Numbered from the stretch's first letter, positions 1 through 5,932 are shown. The stretch: 5,932 bases of DNA from an uncultured Legionellaceae bacterium (GCA_903887975.1 CAISSD010000295.1:1-5932), one strand, 5' to 3'. Program-made: numbers and translations. The notes: a model not told the origin generated them from the sequence alone.

Positions 1-431
1 AGTGCTGTGGTGGGGTGTGTGCCGGTGCCAAAGGCAAGACCGGGATCCAAAATTAAATTGATGGCTGTTGCATCCGGTGGTTCTATCCAAGAAGGACAAA
101 CCCAAAGACGCGTGCCAAATTGTTGTGGTTGTATGTGTTCTAAGCCTTTTTGTACCCAATTTTCATCAGCCAATGGCACAATACTGCTTTTAAGATGCGC
201 TGCGCGTTGATTCAACATGGATTGAACTTGAATCGCGTCCTCGTGCCCTTCATAAAGCGCTTCGACACGCACATAAGGCCATAATGGCATACTTCCTAAT
301 GGAGATTCAAAAATCGGTGCATTGTCATAAGCATCCGTCAGCGTTACGGCCAAAGCACCCGTTTCATCCAACCATTGATTCAGTGCTTCAACTGCTTCTT
401 GGGGACAAACCTCAATTTGTAATTGGAACAT
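1..431 (-). CDS. prmA: Ribosomal protein L11 methyltransferase PrmA, N-terminal part (cut by window edge)
   Basis: PrmA is a cytoplasmic S-adenosylmethionine-dependent enzyme that methylates lysines and the N-terminal amine of ribosomal protein L11. The frame starts at the ATG read leftwards from 431 and stays open for 143 codons to the window edge, about half of the usual ~293 residues. The family is clear from RLWVCPSW (about residues 108-115) and from the hallmark stretch DPGLAFGTGTHPTTA (129-143), which starts the catalytic part. The N-terminal substrate-recognition domain fills the rest of the visible sequence. The SAM-binding Rossmann motif lies outside the window, so its integrity cannot be judged. 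The start overlaps the accC stop by 20 bases, and an AAGG ribosome site sits inside accC, so translation is probably coupled to accC. The start is chosen because MFQLQIEV aligns with the N-terminus of other PrmA proteins. A DW-xx-EW element of E. coli reads NWVQKG here, an ordinary-looking divergence. Confidence 0.95.
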   Translation of the reverse strand, partial: MFQLQIEVCPQEAVEALNQWLDETGALAVTLTDAYDNAPIFESPLGSMPLWPYVRVEALYEGHEDAIQVQSMLNQRAAHLKSSIVPLADENWVQKGLEHIQPQQFGTRLWVCPSWIEPPDATAINLILDPGLAFGTGTHPTTA

Positions 432-1776
432 GAACGTCGCCCTTGAGCATTTTTTCTAGATAATGAATGTTGGTACCCCCGGCAATAAAGCCTGGATCAT
501 TAAGAATACGATGATGCAAATCAATATTGGTTTTGATGCCATCAATAATTAATTCGTCCAATGCATTACGTAAGCGCATGATGGCTTCCTCACGCGTTTT
601 ACCATAAGCAATCAGTTTTCCAATCATGGAGTCATAATGAGGCGGTACGGTATAACTGGTATAAATATGTGAGTCAAACCGAATACCGGGGCCACCGGGC
701 TGGTGTAGCATGCGAATGGTACCAGGTGAGGGCATGAATGTTTTGGCATCTTCGGCATTAATACGACATTCAATGGCGTGACCTTGAAGTACCACAGAAT
801 CTTGGTTCCATGTTAATGGCGCTTCACTGGCAATTTTGATTTGCTCTTTGATTAAATCAAAACCGGTGATTAACTCCGTGACGGGATGTTCGACTTGAAT
901 GCGGGTGTTCATTTCAATAAAATAAAAACAACCATCTTGATATAAAAATTCAAACGTTCCTGCACCGCGATAATGAAGATTACGACACGCTGTGACCACA
1001 CATTGTCCCATGCTTTCTCGAAGTTCTTTGGAAAGACCAGGTGCAGGTGCTTCTTCAATCACTTTTTGATGGCGACGTTGCATGGAGCAATCGCGCTCAC
1101 CCAAATGAATGGCATGACCTTTGCCATCACCTAAAACTTGAAATTCGATGTGACGTGGGTTTTCCAAGAATTTTTCCATGTAGACCATGGGATTGTTAAA
1201 AGCGGCTTTTGCCTCACTTTGGGTCAGTGCAATCGCATTGATTAAATTTTCTGCCGCGTGCACCACGCGCATCCCACGACCACCACCACCACCTGCAGCT
1301 TTGATGATGACAGGATAACCAATAGATTCGGCCAATTTCAAATTGGTTGCGTCGTTATTGGACAATGGACCATCGGATCCCGGTACACAAGGGACACCGG
1401 CCTTTTTCATGGCGGCAATGGCGGCAACTTTGTCGCCCATAATACGAATGGTTTCTGGATGTGGCCCAATAAAGCGAAATCCACTTTGTTCAACAATTTC
1501 GGCAAAATCAGCATTTTCAGATAAAAAGCCATAACCAGGGTGTATGGCAACCGCATCGGTGATTTCTGCTGCGGCAATGATGGCAGGAATATTCAAATAA
1601 CTTTTTTGTGAAGGGCCTGGGCCAATACAAACGGTTTCATCGGCCAAACGAACATGCAAGAGATCTTTATCGACATCGGAGTGCACGGCAACGGTTTTTA
1701 TTCCCAATTCTTTACAGGCACGCAAAATTCGCAATGCAATTTCACCCCGATTGGCAATAACAATTTTACGCAACAT
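412..1776 (-). CDS. accC: Biotin carboxylase, acetyl-CoA carboxylase subunit AccC
   Basis: AccC uses ATP and bicarbonate to carboxylate the biotin carried by AccB, the first half-reaction of acetyl-CoA carboxylase in fatty acid synthesis. The protein has 454 residues, against 449 in E. coli. It shows the N-terminal biotin-carboxylase domain (LRKIVIANRGEIA at residues 2-14), the ATP-grasp domain with the glycine-rich loop at 162-168 followed by MR, and the C-terminal domain from about 330. Residues known from E. coli to bind ATP, bicarbonate or biotin are at the same numbers: K116, K159, H209, H236, K238, E276, E288, N290, R292, E296 and R338. The start has a good AAAGGA ribosome site 8 bases upstream (1785-1790). 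The gene lies 14 bases after accB, as expected for a complex whose subunits are co-expressed. The few extra C-terminal residues are encoded in the overlap with prmA. It appears intact and functional. Confidence 0.98.
   Translation of the reverse strand: MLRKIVIANRGEIALRILRACKELGIKTVAVHSDVDKDLLHVRLADETVCIGPGPSQKSYLNIPAIIAAAEITDAVAIHPGYGFLSENADFAEIVEQSGFRFIGPHPETIRIMGDKVAAIAAMKKAGVPCVPGSDGPLSNNDATNLKLAESIGYPVIIKAAGGGGGRGMRVVHAAENLINAIALTQSEAKAAFNNPMVYMEKFLENPRHIEFQVLGDGKGHAIHLGERDCSMQRRHQKVIEEAPAPGLSKELRESMGQCVVTACRNLHYRGAGTFEFLYQDGCFYFIEMNTRIQVEHPVTELITGFDLIKEQIKIASEAPLTWNQDSVVLQGHAIECRINAEDAKTFMPSPGTIRMLHQPGGPGIRFDSHIYTSYTVPPHYDSMIGKLIAYGKTREEAIMRLRNALDELIIDGIKTNIDLHHRILNDPGFIAGGTNIHYLEKMLKGDVHVPITN
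441..444 (-). promoter_or_regulatory. Ribosome binding site of prmA inside the accC coding sequence
   Basis: On the minus strand AAGG precedes the prmA ATG by 9 bases. It lies within the last codons of accC, so ribosomes finishing accC pass over it. Together with the 20-base gene overlap it supports 431 as the prmA start and suggests translational coupling. Confidence 0.6.
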
Positions 1777-1790
1777 GGTAGGGGTCCTTT

Positions 1791-2237
1791 TTATTCAATA
1801 ATAAATAAAGGTTGATCATATTCAACGGTCTCACCATTGGCGACCAAAACCGCTTTTAAGGTTCCGGACTTATCCACCTCAATTTCGTTGAACATTTTCA
1901 TGGCTTCGATGATGCACAAGGTTTCACCAGCCGTAACGCTTTGACCAATAGTGACAAACGCTGGTGCATCGGGTGATGGGGAACTATAAAATGTGCCCAC
2001 CATGGGTGAGCGAACATGATGATGGGATGCATGTTGTTCTTTAGCCGGCACTGGTGTGGGTGCGACTGTTGGTGCGTCGATGGTTTGTTTGACCATAACT
2101 GGGGCCGACATCATGGGCGCTGGTACCGTATTGTTACGGCTCAAACGCAGCGATTCTTCACCTTCTTTGATTTCTATTTCTGCAATACCGGTTTCTTCTA
2201 TCAACTCAATAAGTTTTCTAATTTTTCGAATGTCCAT
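1791..2237 (-). CDS. accB: Biotin carboxyl carrier protein of acetyl-CoA carboxylase, AccB
   Basis: AccB carries the biotin that is carboxylated by AccC and then delivers the carboxyl group to acetyl-CoA at the AccA-AccD carboxyltransferase. The product has 148 residues, close to the 156 of E. coli. Its N-terminus, MDIRKIRKLIELIEE, matches the family and settles the start. It is followed by a mobile linker rich in Ala, Pro, Thr and Val (about 36-76) and the C-terminal biotinyl domain (about 77-148). The biotinylation motif EAMKMFNEIE places the modified lysine at K114. SPMVGTFY at 77-84 opens the biotinyl domain, and the 'thumb' segment SSPSPDAPAF follows. A purine-rich GAAGAGAG site (2247-2254) lies about 9 bases upstream of the ATG. 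The gene sits 19 bases after aroQ and 14 before accC. In E. coli AccB autoregulates accBC; nothing in this sequence tests that here. Confidence 0.97.
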   Translation of the reverse strand: MDIRKIRKLIELIEETGIAEIEIKEGEESLRLSRNNTVPAPMMSAPVMVKQTIDAPTVAPTPVPAKEQHASHHHVRSPMVGTFYSSPSPDAPAFVTIGQSVTAGETLCIIEAMKMFNEIEVDKSGTLKAVLVANGETVEYDQPLFIIE

Positions 2238-2256
2238 GGATGTTTGCTCTCTTCAT

Positions 2257-2709
2257 TTATTGATTAATAAGTTGGGTTAATGGATTCATCATGCCTGTCA
2301 ATGCCAATAAATAGCCTTTTGGCCCAAATCCACTGATGACGCCTTGGGCAATGTCTGAAAAGTATGAATGCTGACGAAACGTTTCGCGCCGGCCGACTTG
2401 ACTGAGATGCACTTCAACCAAAGGCATGGCTGTTGCAAGGATTGCATCGCGCAAGGCAATGCTGGTGTGGGTGAATGCTGCAAAATTTGCAATCAACCCA
2501 TCGAAAGCATCTAGGGACGCTTGATGAATGTGTTCGACGAGTGTTGATTCACTGTTGCTTTGGTGAATGCGTAGGTGAATATTTTGGGATTGTGCAACGG
2601 CCAACAATTGCTGATTGATGTGCTCAAGCGATGTTTCACCATAGATATGCGGCTCTCGTAAACCAAGCAAATTTAGGTTGGGTCCATGCAATATCAGTAT
2701 TTTTTTCAT
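2257..2709 (-). CDS. aroQ: Type II 3-dehydroquinate dehydratase AroQ
   Basis: AroQ converts 3-dehydroquinate to 3-dehydroshikimate, the third step of the shikimate pathway to aromatic amino acids. It is normally a cytoplasmic dodecamer. The 150-residue length is typical. GPNLNLLGLREPHIYG at residues 9-24 contains N11, R18 and the catalytic Y23 on the flexible lid. QSNSE at 50-54, THTS at 80-83 with the catalytic H81, and E99-V-H101 followed by R108 and R112 complete the active site by comparison with the M. tuberculosis enzyme. Two usually conserved positions differ: F76 follows N75 where Pro or Gly is common, and HLSQ (101-104) replaces the common HLSN. The gene is first in the operon and is driven by the promoter at 2739-2767. 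No Shine-Dalgarno sequence is visible in the AT-rich 20 bases before the ATG. The start is fixed by the standard MKKILILHGPN N-terminus. Confidence 0.97.
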   Translation of the reverse strand: MKKILILHGPNLNLLGLREPHIYGETSLEHINQQLLAVAQSQNIHLRIHQSNSESTLVEHIHQASLDAFDGLIANFAAFTHTSIALRDAILATAMPLVEVHLSQVGRRETFRQHSYFSDIAQGVISGFGPKGYLLALTGMMNPLTQLINQ

Positions 2710-2738
2710 TAATATTTAGGTTTTTTAATGATCTGCGA

Positions 2739-2767
2739 ATTGTGCCTTATTGTGGCTGGATTGTCAA
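2739..2767 (-). promoter_or_regulatory. Predicted sigma-70-type promoter of the aroQ-accB-accC-prmA operon
   Basis: Reading the minus strand, a perfect TTGACA -35 box (2762-2767) is followed by a 17-base spacer and CACAAT as the -10 box (2739-2744; four of six consensus bases). Transcription would begin near 2732, giving a leader of about 23 bases before the aroQ ATG at 2709. Box quality and spacing are seen directly; activity is inferred. The -35 box overlaps that of the opposite promoter. Confidence 0.65.
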
Positions 2768-2789
2768 AGTGGTTTTGGGGTAAAATAAT
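2761..2789 (+). promoter_or_regulatory. Predicted sigma-70-type promoter of the 295-residue protein gene
   Basis: TTGTCA (2761-2766, five of six consensus bases) is separated by 17 bases from AATAAT (2784-2789, five of six). The predicted start is near 2796, only about 12 bases before the ATG at 2808. A shifted -10 reading, TAAAAT at 2781-2786, has too short a spacer to this -35. The box is the opposite-strand image of the aroQ -35 element displaced by one base. Confidence 0.55.
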
Positions 2790-2807
2790 GCCAAATTTTA
2801 AACACCA

Positions 2808-3695
2808 ATGACCATAATGACTTTAAACGAAGAAGAATGCTTGACGTTATTAACCGCCAATTTAGGCCTGGGTTTACGTCCCTACAAAAATGAAGGTTTA
2901 TTGCATCATGTTATGACTTTAAATGATTTGGCTGGGGCACAAGATGTGATCTATTTTGTAACATTGGCCTGTTATTTACTGCAAAATCAAGATTTTAATC
3001 AATCTAAGTCGCAGGCTATGTTTCAAGAACTGAATGAGTTGTATCAAAAATACTCATTTTATGATATGAATGAGGCCTATATTCCTGATTTAATCCAGTA
3101 TTATGCTGAAAAAATCGGTATTCATGGATATTTTAATGGACCAAATGCGCAACAAGTTTTGCCGGAAGCCGAAGAGTGTTGTCTTTTGAGGTTTTATCAA
3201 ACCCACGAAAAAGCATTATCCTCGGTGTTGGTTTTTGATTCGAAATCCCTAGATTATCCTAAAGTTGCAACATTGCGCCAAGCACTGTTGGACAACATGA
3301 ATCAACAGCTTCGCAACCGATTGGCTCAAAATCAAAAACTTTTTGACGAAAAAAAATACATGACATACGTTTTGGTATCATTAGATGCTTCATCCGATGA
3401 AGTATTGTCACAGTATCATTTTCATAAAGATGCACCTCTAGAGGAGCATACTGCTTCGGTTTTATTGTGGTTGAAATACAGTTTGATGATGTTTAAGCAA
3501 GCCCACATACCAGAACCAGAGGAAATTTTATCAGAAGTCGCTGAAGAAGAACCGGTGTCTTGGATGCAATTGGGTGTTGATTATTGTACCCGAAACAAGA
3601 ACAGCATCGCATTAACGGCGTTTGGTTTTTTTACAACGCTTGGTATGGCGTCTATCGCAGACATGATGTCGTCCGCAGAACAAAATCAGTTGTGA
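2808..3695 (+). CDS. Hypothetical 295-residue protein with C-terminal hydrophobic segment
   Basis: I do not recognise this protein or any domain in it. It has no N-terminal signal peptide. The first ~230 residues look soluble and largely helical, with Leu/Gln/Tyr-rich stretches such as 53-62, 70-85 and 155-180. An acidic patch follows at 236-248 (EPEEILSEVAEEE). The tail has TRNKNS, then an uncharged stretch of about 18 residues (267-284, IALTAFGFFTTLGMASIA) and a short polar end. That layout could be a single C-terminal membrane anchor, with the bulk in the cytoplasm because the positive residues precede it, or simply a buried helix. Codon use and AT content resemble the neighbours, and the long open frame with its own promoter supports a real gene. 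Two in-frame ATGs (2808 and 2817) are possible starts and neither has a clear ribosome site. It ends 58 bases before the decarboxylase gene, so co-transcription is possible, but a functional link is not shown. Confidence 0.8.
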   Translation: MTIMTLNEEECLTLLTANLGLGLRPYKNEGLLHHVMTLNDLAGAQDVIYFVTLACYLLQNQDFNQSKSQAMFQELNELYQKYSFYDMNEAYIPDLIQYYAEKIGIHGYFNGPNAQQVLPEAEECCLLRFYQTHEKALSSVLVFDSKSLDYPKVATLRQALLDNMNQQLRNRLAQNQKLFDEKKYMTYVLVSLDASSDEVLSQYHFHKDAPLEEHTASVLLWLKYSLMMFKQAHIPEPEEILSEVAEEEPVSWMQLGVDYCTRNKNSIALTAFGFFTTLGMASIADMMSSAEQNQL

Positions 3696-3701
3696 TTCTT
3701 A

Positions 3702-3710
3702 TGCTATAAT
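3702..3710 (+). promoter_or_regulatory. Extended -10 promoter ahead of the lysine decarboxylase gene
   Basis: TGCTATAAT combines a perfect TATAAT (3705-3710) with the upstream TG of an extended -10 element. The position 17 bases further up reads AAAATC, a poor -35, which is common for extended -10 promoters. The start would be near 3717, giving a leader of about 37 bases. It begins just after the stop codon of the preceding gene (3693-3695). There is no room for a long leader such as a lysine riboswitch. Confidence 0.6.
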
Positions 3711-3742
3711 TCAAACTGAACCTTTTTGAGTTTGACCCCTAT

Positions 3743-3747
3743 AGGGA
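3743..3747 (+). promoter_or_regulatory. Ribosome binding site of the lysine decarboxylase gene
   Basis: AGGGA lies 6 bases before the ATG at 3754 and supports that start. Most of it falls inside the 10-base perfect palindrome CCCTATAGGG (3737-3746). A 3-base-pair stem with a TATA loop is possible but weak, so RNA masking of the site is unlikely without help. Confidence 0.6.
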
Positions 3748-3753
3748 CAACCA

Positions 3754-5889
3754 ATGAATCAGATTCTTGTTGTTTATGCCAAGAACATCGATGACTACAG
3801 AAAAAATTTCATCAATGCGCTTGAGGATGCGCTGACTCGAAAGCAATATGACATGACCAATTGTACCTCATTGAATGAAGCCTATGTCGTCAGTCGTTTA
3901 AACCCTCGTATTGTGGCTATTTTGTATGATTGGGATGATTTTGGTTTTAAAGAATTGCATCATTTTTCAGATCATCATCAATGTTTACCTGTATTTGCGT
4001 TAACCAATCAACATGCTTCAGTTGATATTAATCTTAAAGATTTCGATCTTAATTTACACTTTTTACAATACGATGCCAATTTAGCCAGCGAAGATGCTCG
4101 TCGAATTTTATTGGCCATCGAACAATACCAACAAAATATTTTGCCGCCATTCACCAATTCTTTAATAAATTATGTTGCCAAAATGAATTATGCGTTTTGT
4201 ACACCAGGCCATTTGGGCGGTACTGCATTTCAAAAGACACCAACCAGTGCCGCGTTTTATGATTTTTTTGGTGCAAATATTTTTCATGCGGATTTATCAA
4301 TATCTATTGATGAGCTAGGTGGTTTATTGGATCATTCAGGACCGCATCGGGCAGCCGAAGAATTTATTGCCGAGACATTGGGTAGCGACAGATCGTTGAT
4401 TGTGACCAATGGCACCTCAACGTCGAATAAAATCGTTGGGATGTATTCAGCAACATCGGGGGATACTGTCGTTGTGGATCGCAATTGCCATGTGTCCATC
4501 GCGCATTTTTTAATGATGGTCGATGTCATCCCCATTTATTTAAAACCAACGCGAAATGCTTATGGTATTTTGGGTGGCATTCCTCAGTCAGAATACACGC
4601 ATAAAGCGATACAAGATAAAATTGATGCCCATCCTGATGCAAAAACATGGCCTACTTACGCGGTGATGACCAATTCAACTTACGATGGTATTTTTTATCA
4701 GGTTGAAAAAATTCAACAACAGCTTCAGGTTAAGCACTTACACTTTGATGCTGCATGGGCACCTTACACGCGATTTCATCCCATTTATGCCAAAAAATTT
4801 GGATTAAGTTTGACGCCCAATGACGCGCAAGTGATTTTTGAAACCCATTCAGCCCATAAATTATTGGCAGCTTTTAGTCAATCATCCATCATTCATCTTA
4901 AGGGTTGCTTTAACGAACCTATTCTGAATGCCAATTATAGAATGCACACCAGTACCTCACCTTTTTACCCACTGGTTGCAAGCTCAGAAGTGTCGGTTGC
5001 GATGATGGCGGGAACCAAAGGTTATGATTTGATGAATGAATCGATTGGTTTGGCTTTGGACTTTCGCAAAGAAATAAAACGCTTAAAAAAGCAAAGCACC
5101 GATTGGTATTTTGATGTATGGCAACCCAGTGATGTGGATAAAATCGCTTGTTTTTCATTAAAACCCAATGAACAATGGCATGGTTTCAAAGAGGTTGATC
5201 CCAATTATTTATTTTTAGACCCCATTAAAGTTACGGTTTTACTCCCTGGCATTCAACATGGTGCATTAGAAAATTGGGGTATTCCTGCCATGATTGTTGA
5301 GAAATTTCTCGCCTCGCATGGCATTATTGTTGAAAAGACCGGCCCTTATTCGATGCTATTCTTATTTAGCTTGGGTGTTACCCGAGCTAAATCCATGGCA
5401 CTTTTGGCAGCGCTCAATCAATTTAAACAATATTATGATGCCAATAAGTTGGTAAAAAATGTGTTACCACAACTTTATCAAGAACATCCTGAGTTTTATG
5501 AAAAGATGACCATCCAACAGTTGGCCCAAACCATTCATTTATTGATAAAAAAACATAATTTACCCGGCGCAATGTATCATGCTTTTGATGTGTTGCCCGA
5601 AGTGGTGATGTCACCTCATCGTGCCTATCAAAAATTAATCAGACAAGAAATCAAACAAGTACCCTTGGCGCAACTGAAAAACGAAACCAGTGCCGTGATG
5701 ATATTACCTTATCCACCAGGGGTACCACTCATTATGCCAGGAGAAAAAATCACCGATGATTGTGCACCAATTTTGGATTTTTTGCTGATGTTGGATGAGA
5801 TTGGTGAAGTATTGCATGGATTTGAAACGGTGATTCATGGGGTAGAAAGAGATGAATTTGGACAACGGTATGTTCAGGTTTTGGCTTGA
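3754..5889 (+). CDS. cadA: PLP-dependent lysine decarboxylase, LdcI/LdcC type
   Basis: The enzyme decarboxylates lysine to cadaverine and CO2, consuming a proton; family members act in acid resistance or polyamine supply and form cytoplasmic decamers. At 711 residues it matches E. coli CadA (715) end to end: N-terminal wing domain (about 1-130), linker, PLP core (about 184-420), small aminotransferase-like domain (to about 565) and C-terminal domain. Visible landmarks are FCTPGHLGGTAFQK (148-161), LLDHSGPH (191-198), TNGTS (218-222), H246 that stacks on PLP, FDAAW with D332 and W335, and SAHK with the Schiff-base lysine K369 (E. coli K367). ILPYPPGVPL (650-659) is in the C-terminal domain. 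The usual STHK reads SAHK here. The residues matching the ppGpp contacts R97, R206, K417 and R565 of LdcI are D98, E207, A419 and L566. No lysine/cadaverine antiporter or CadC regulator is in the window. Arginine or ornithine as substrate is less likely, since similarity to LdcI is continuous. The choice between the cadA and ldcC paralogue names cannot be settled. Confidence 0.92.
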   Translation: MNQILVVYAKNIDDYRKNFINALEDALTRKQYDMTNCTSLNEAYVVSRLNPRIVAILYDWDDFGFKELHHFSDHHQCLPVFALTNQHASVDINLKDFDLNLHFLQYDANLASEDARRILLAIEQYQQNILPPFTNSLINYVAKMNYAFCTPGHLGGTAFQKTPTSAAFYDFFGANIFHADLSISIDELGGLLDHSGPHRAAEEFIAETLGSDRSLIVTNGTSTSNKIVGMYSATSGDTVVVDRNCHVSIAHFLMMVDVIPIYLKPTRNAYGILGGIPQSEYTHKAIQDKIDAHPDAKTWPTYAVMTNSTYDGIFYQVEKIQQQLQVKHLHFDAAWAPYTRFHPIYAKKFGLSLTPNDAQVIFETHSAHKLLAAFSQSSIIHLKGCFNEPILNANYRMHTSTSPFYPLVASSEVSVAMMAGTKGYDLMNESIGLALDFRKEIKRLKKQSTDWYFDVWQPSDVDKIACFSLKPNEQWHGFKEVDPNYLFLDPIKVTVLLPGIQHGALENWGIPAMIVEKFLASHGIIVEKTGPYSMLFLFSLGVTRAKSMALLAALNQFKQYYDANKLVKNVLPQLYQEHPEFYEKMTIQQLAQTIHLLIKKHNLPGAMYHAFDVLPEVVMSPHRAYQKLIRQEIKQVPLAQLKNETSAVMILPYPPGVPLIMPGEKITDDCAPILDFLLMLDEIGEVLHGFETVIHGVERDEFGQRYVQVLA

Positions 5890-5909
5890 AGCATACATCG
5901 ACCTGGAGC

Positions 5910-5932
5910 ATGATGATGTTACACATTACGAA
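5910..5932 (+). CDS. Possible start of a further gene, cut by the window edge
   Basis: After the decarboxylase stop, GGAG (5905-5908) precedes three consecutive in-frame ATG codons at 5910, 5913 and 5916. The frame remains open to the window end and reads MMMLHIT. The best ribosome-site spacing (7 bases) favours the third ATG at 5916. The gap of 20-26 bases to the previous stop would fit an operon with the decarboxylase. Only seven codons are visible, so the product cannot be named and the call may be chance. Confidence 0.35.

Noticed and set aside
7..210. Plus-strand open frame opposite prmA
   Set aside because: It is the shadow of prmA, whose minus-strand translation matches the family without interruption; the plus-strand product has no recognisable features.
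1270..1300. CAC-rich low-complexity run as a possible repeat
   Set aside because: It encodes the conserved glycine-rich ATP-grasp loop of AccC on the minus strand, so the repeat is explained by coding.
1258..1534. Two plus-strand open frames opposite accC
   Set aside because: They lie wholly against conserved biotin carboxylase sequence and have no ribosome site or family resemblance.
2710..2807. A small gene or non-coding RNA in the divergent intergenic region
   Set aside because: The 98 bases are accounted for by two opposing promoters and short leaders; there is no open frame or stable stem worth calling.
3721..3746. Rho-independent terminator between the unknown gene and the decarboxylase
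   Set aside because: The T-run at 3723-3727 is not preceded by a GC-rich stem, and the CCCTATAGGG palindrome is not followed by a T-run.
3696..3753. Lysine riboswitch or attenuator ahead of the decarboxylase
   Set aside because: Only 58 bases separate the genes and the predicted leader is about 37 bases, far too short for the lysine riboswitch, and no stable hairpin with a U-run is visible.

Overview
This window reads as chromosomal DNA of an AT-rich gammaproteobacterium. The proteins align closely, from memory, with the E. coli versions of AccB, AccC, PrmA, AroQ and lysine decarboxylase. The order aroQ-accB-accC-prmA is the usual gammaproteobacterial arrangement. The low GC content together with this order would fit Legionellales or a similar host-associated lineage, but that placement is inference and no genus can be named.

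The minus-strand half (1-2709) is a compact operon transcribed right to left. It encodes type II 3-dehydroquinase (aroQ), biotin carboxyl carrier protein (accB), biotin carboxylase (accC) and the N-terminal half of ribosomal protein L11 methyltransferase (prmA, cut by the left edge). Gaps are 19 and 14 bases, and prmA overlaps the end of accC by 20 bases. AccB and AccC form the biotin half of acetyl-CoA carboxylase, the first step of fatty acid synthesis. AroQ supplies the shikimate pathway and PrmA modifies ribosomes, so this is a housekeeping operon.

A 98-base divergent intergenic region (2710-2807) separates the operon from the plus-strand genes. It holds a convincing promoter in each direction, and the two -35 hexamers lie on top of each other on opposite strands.

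The plus-strand half (2808-5932) starts with a 295-residue protein I do not recognise, which has a hydrophobic segment near its C-terminus. A full-length PLP-dependent lysine decarboxylase of the LdcI/LdcC type (711 residues) follows, with its own extended -10 promoter. The decarboxylase keeps nearly all the catalytic residues. It has lost the basic residues that form the ppGpp pocket in E. coli LdcI, some by charge reversal, which suggests an enzyme uncoupled from the stringent response. The last bases may hold the start of another gene. I saw no RNA genes, insertion sequences, CRISPR arrays or clear rho-independent terminators. No gene-free stretch exceeds 100 bases.
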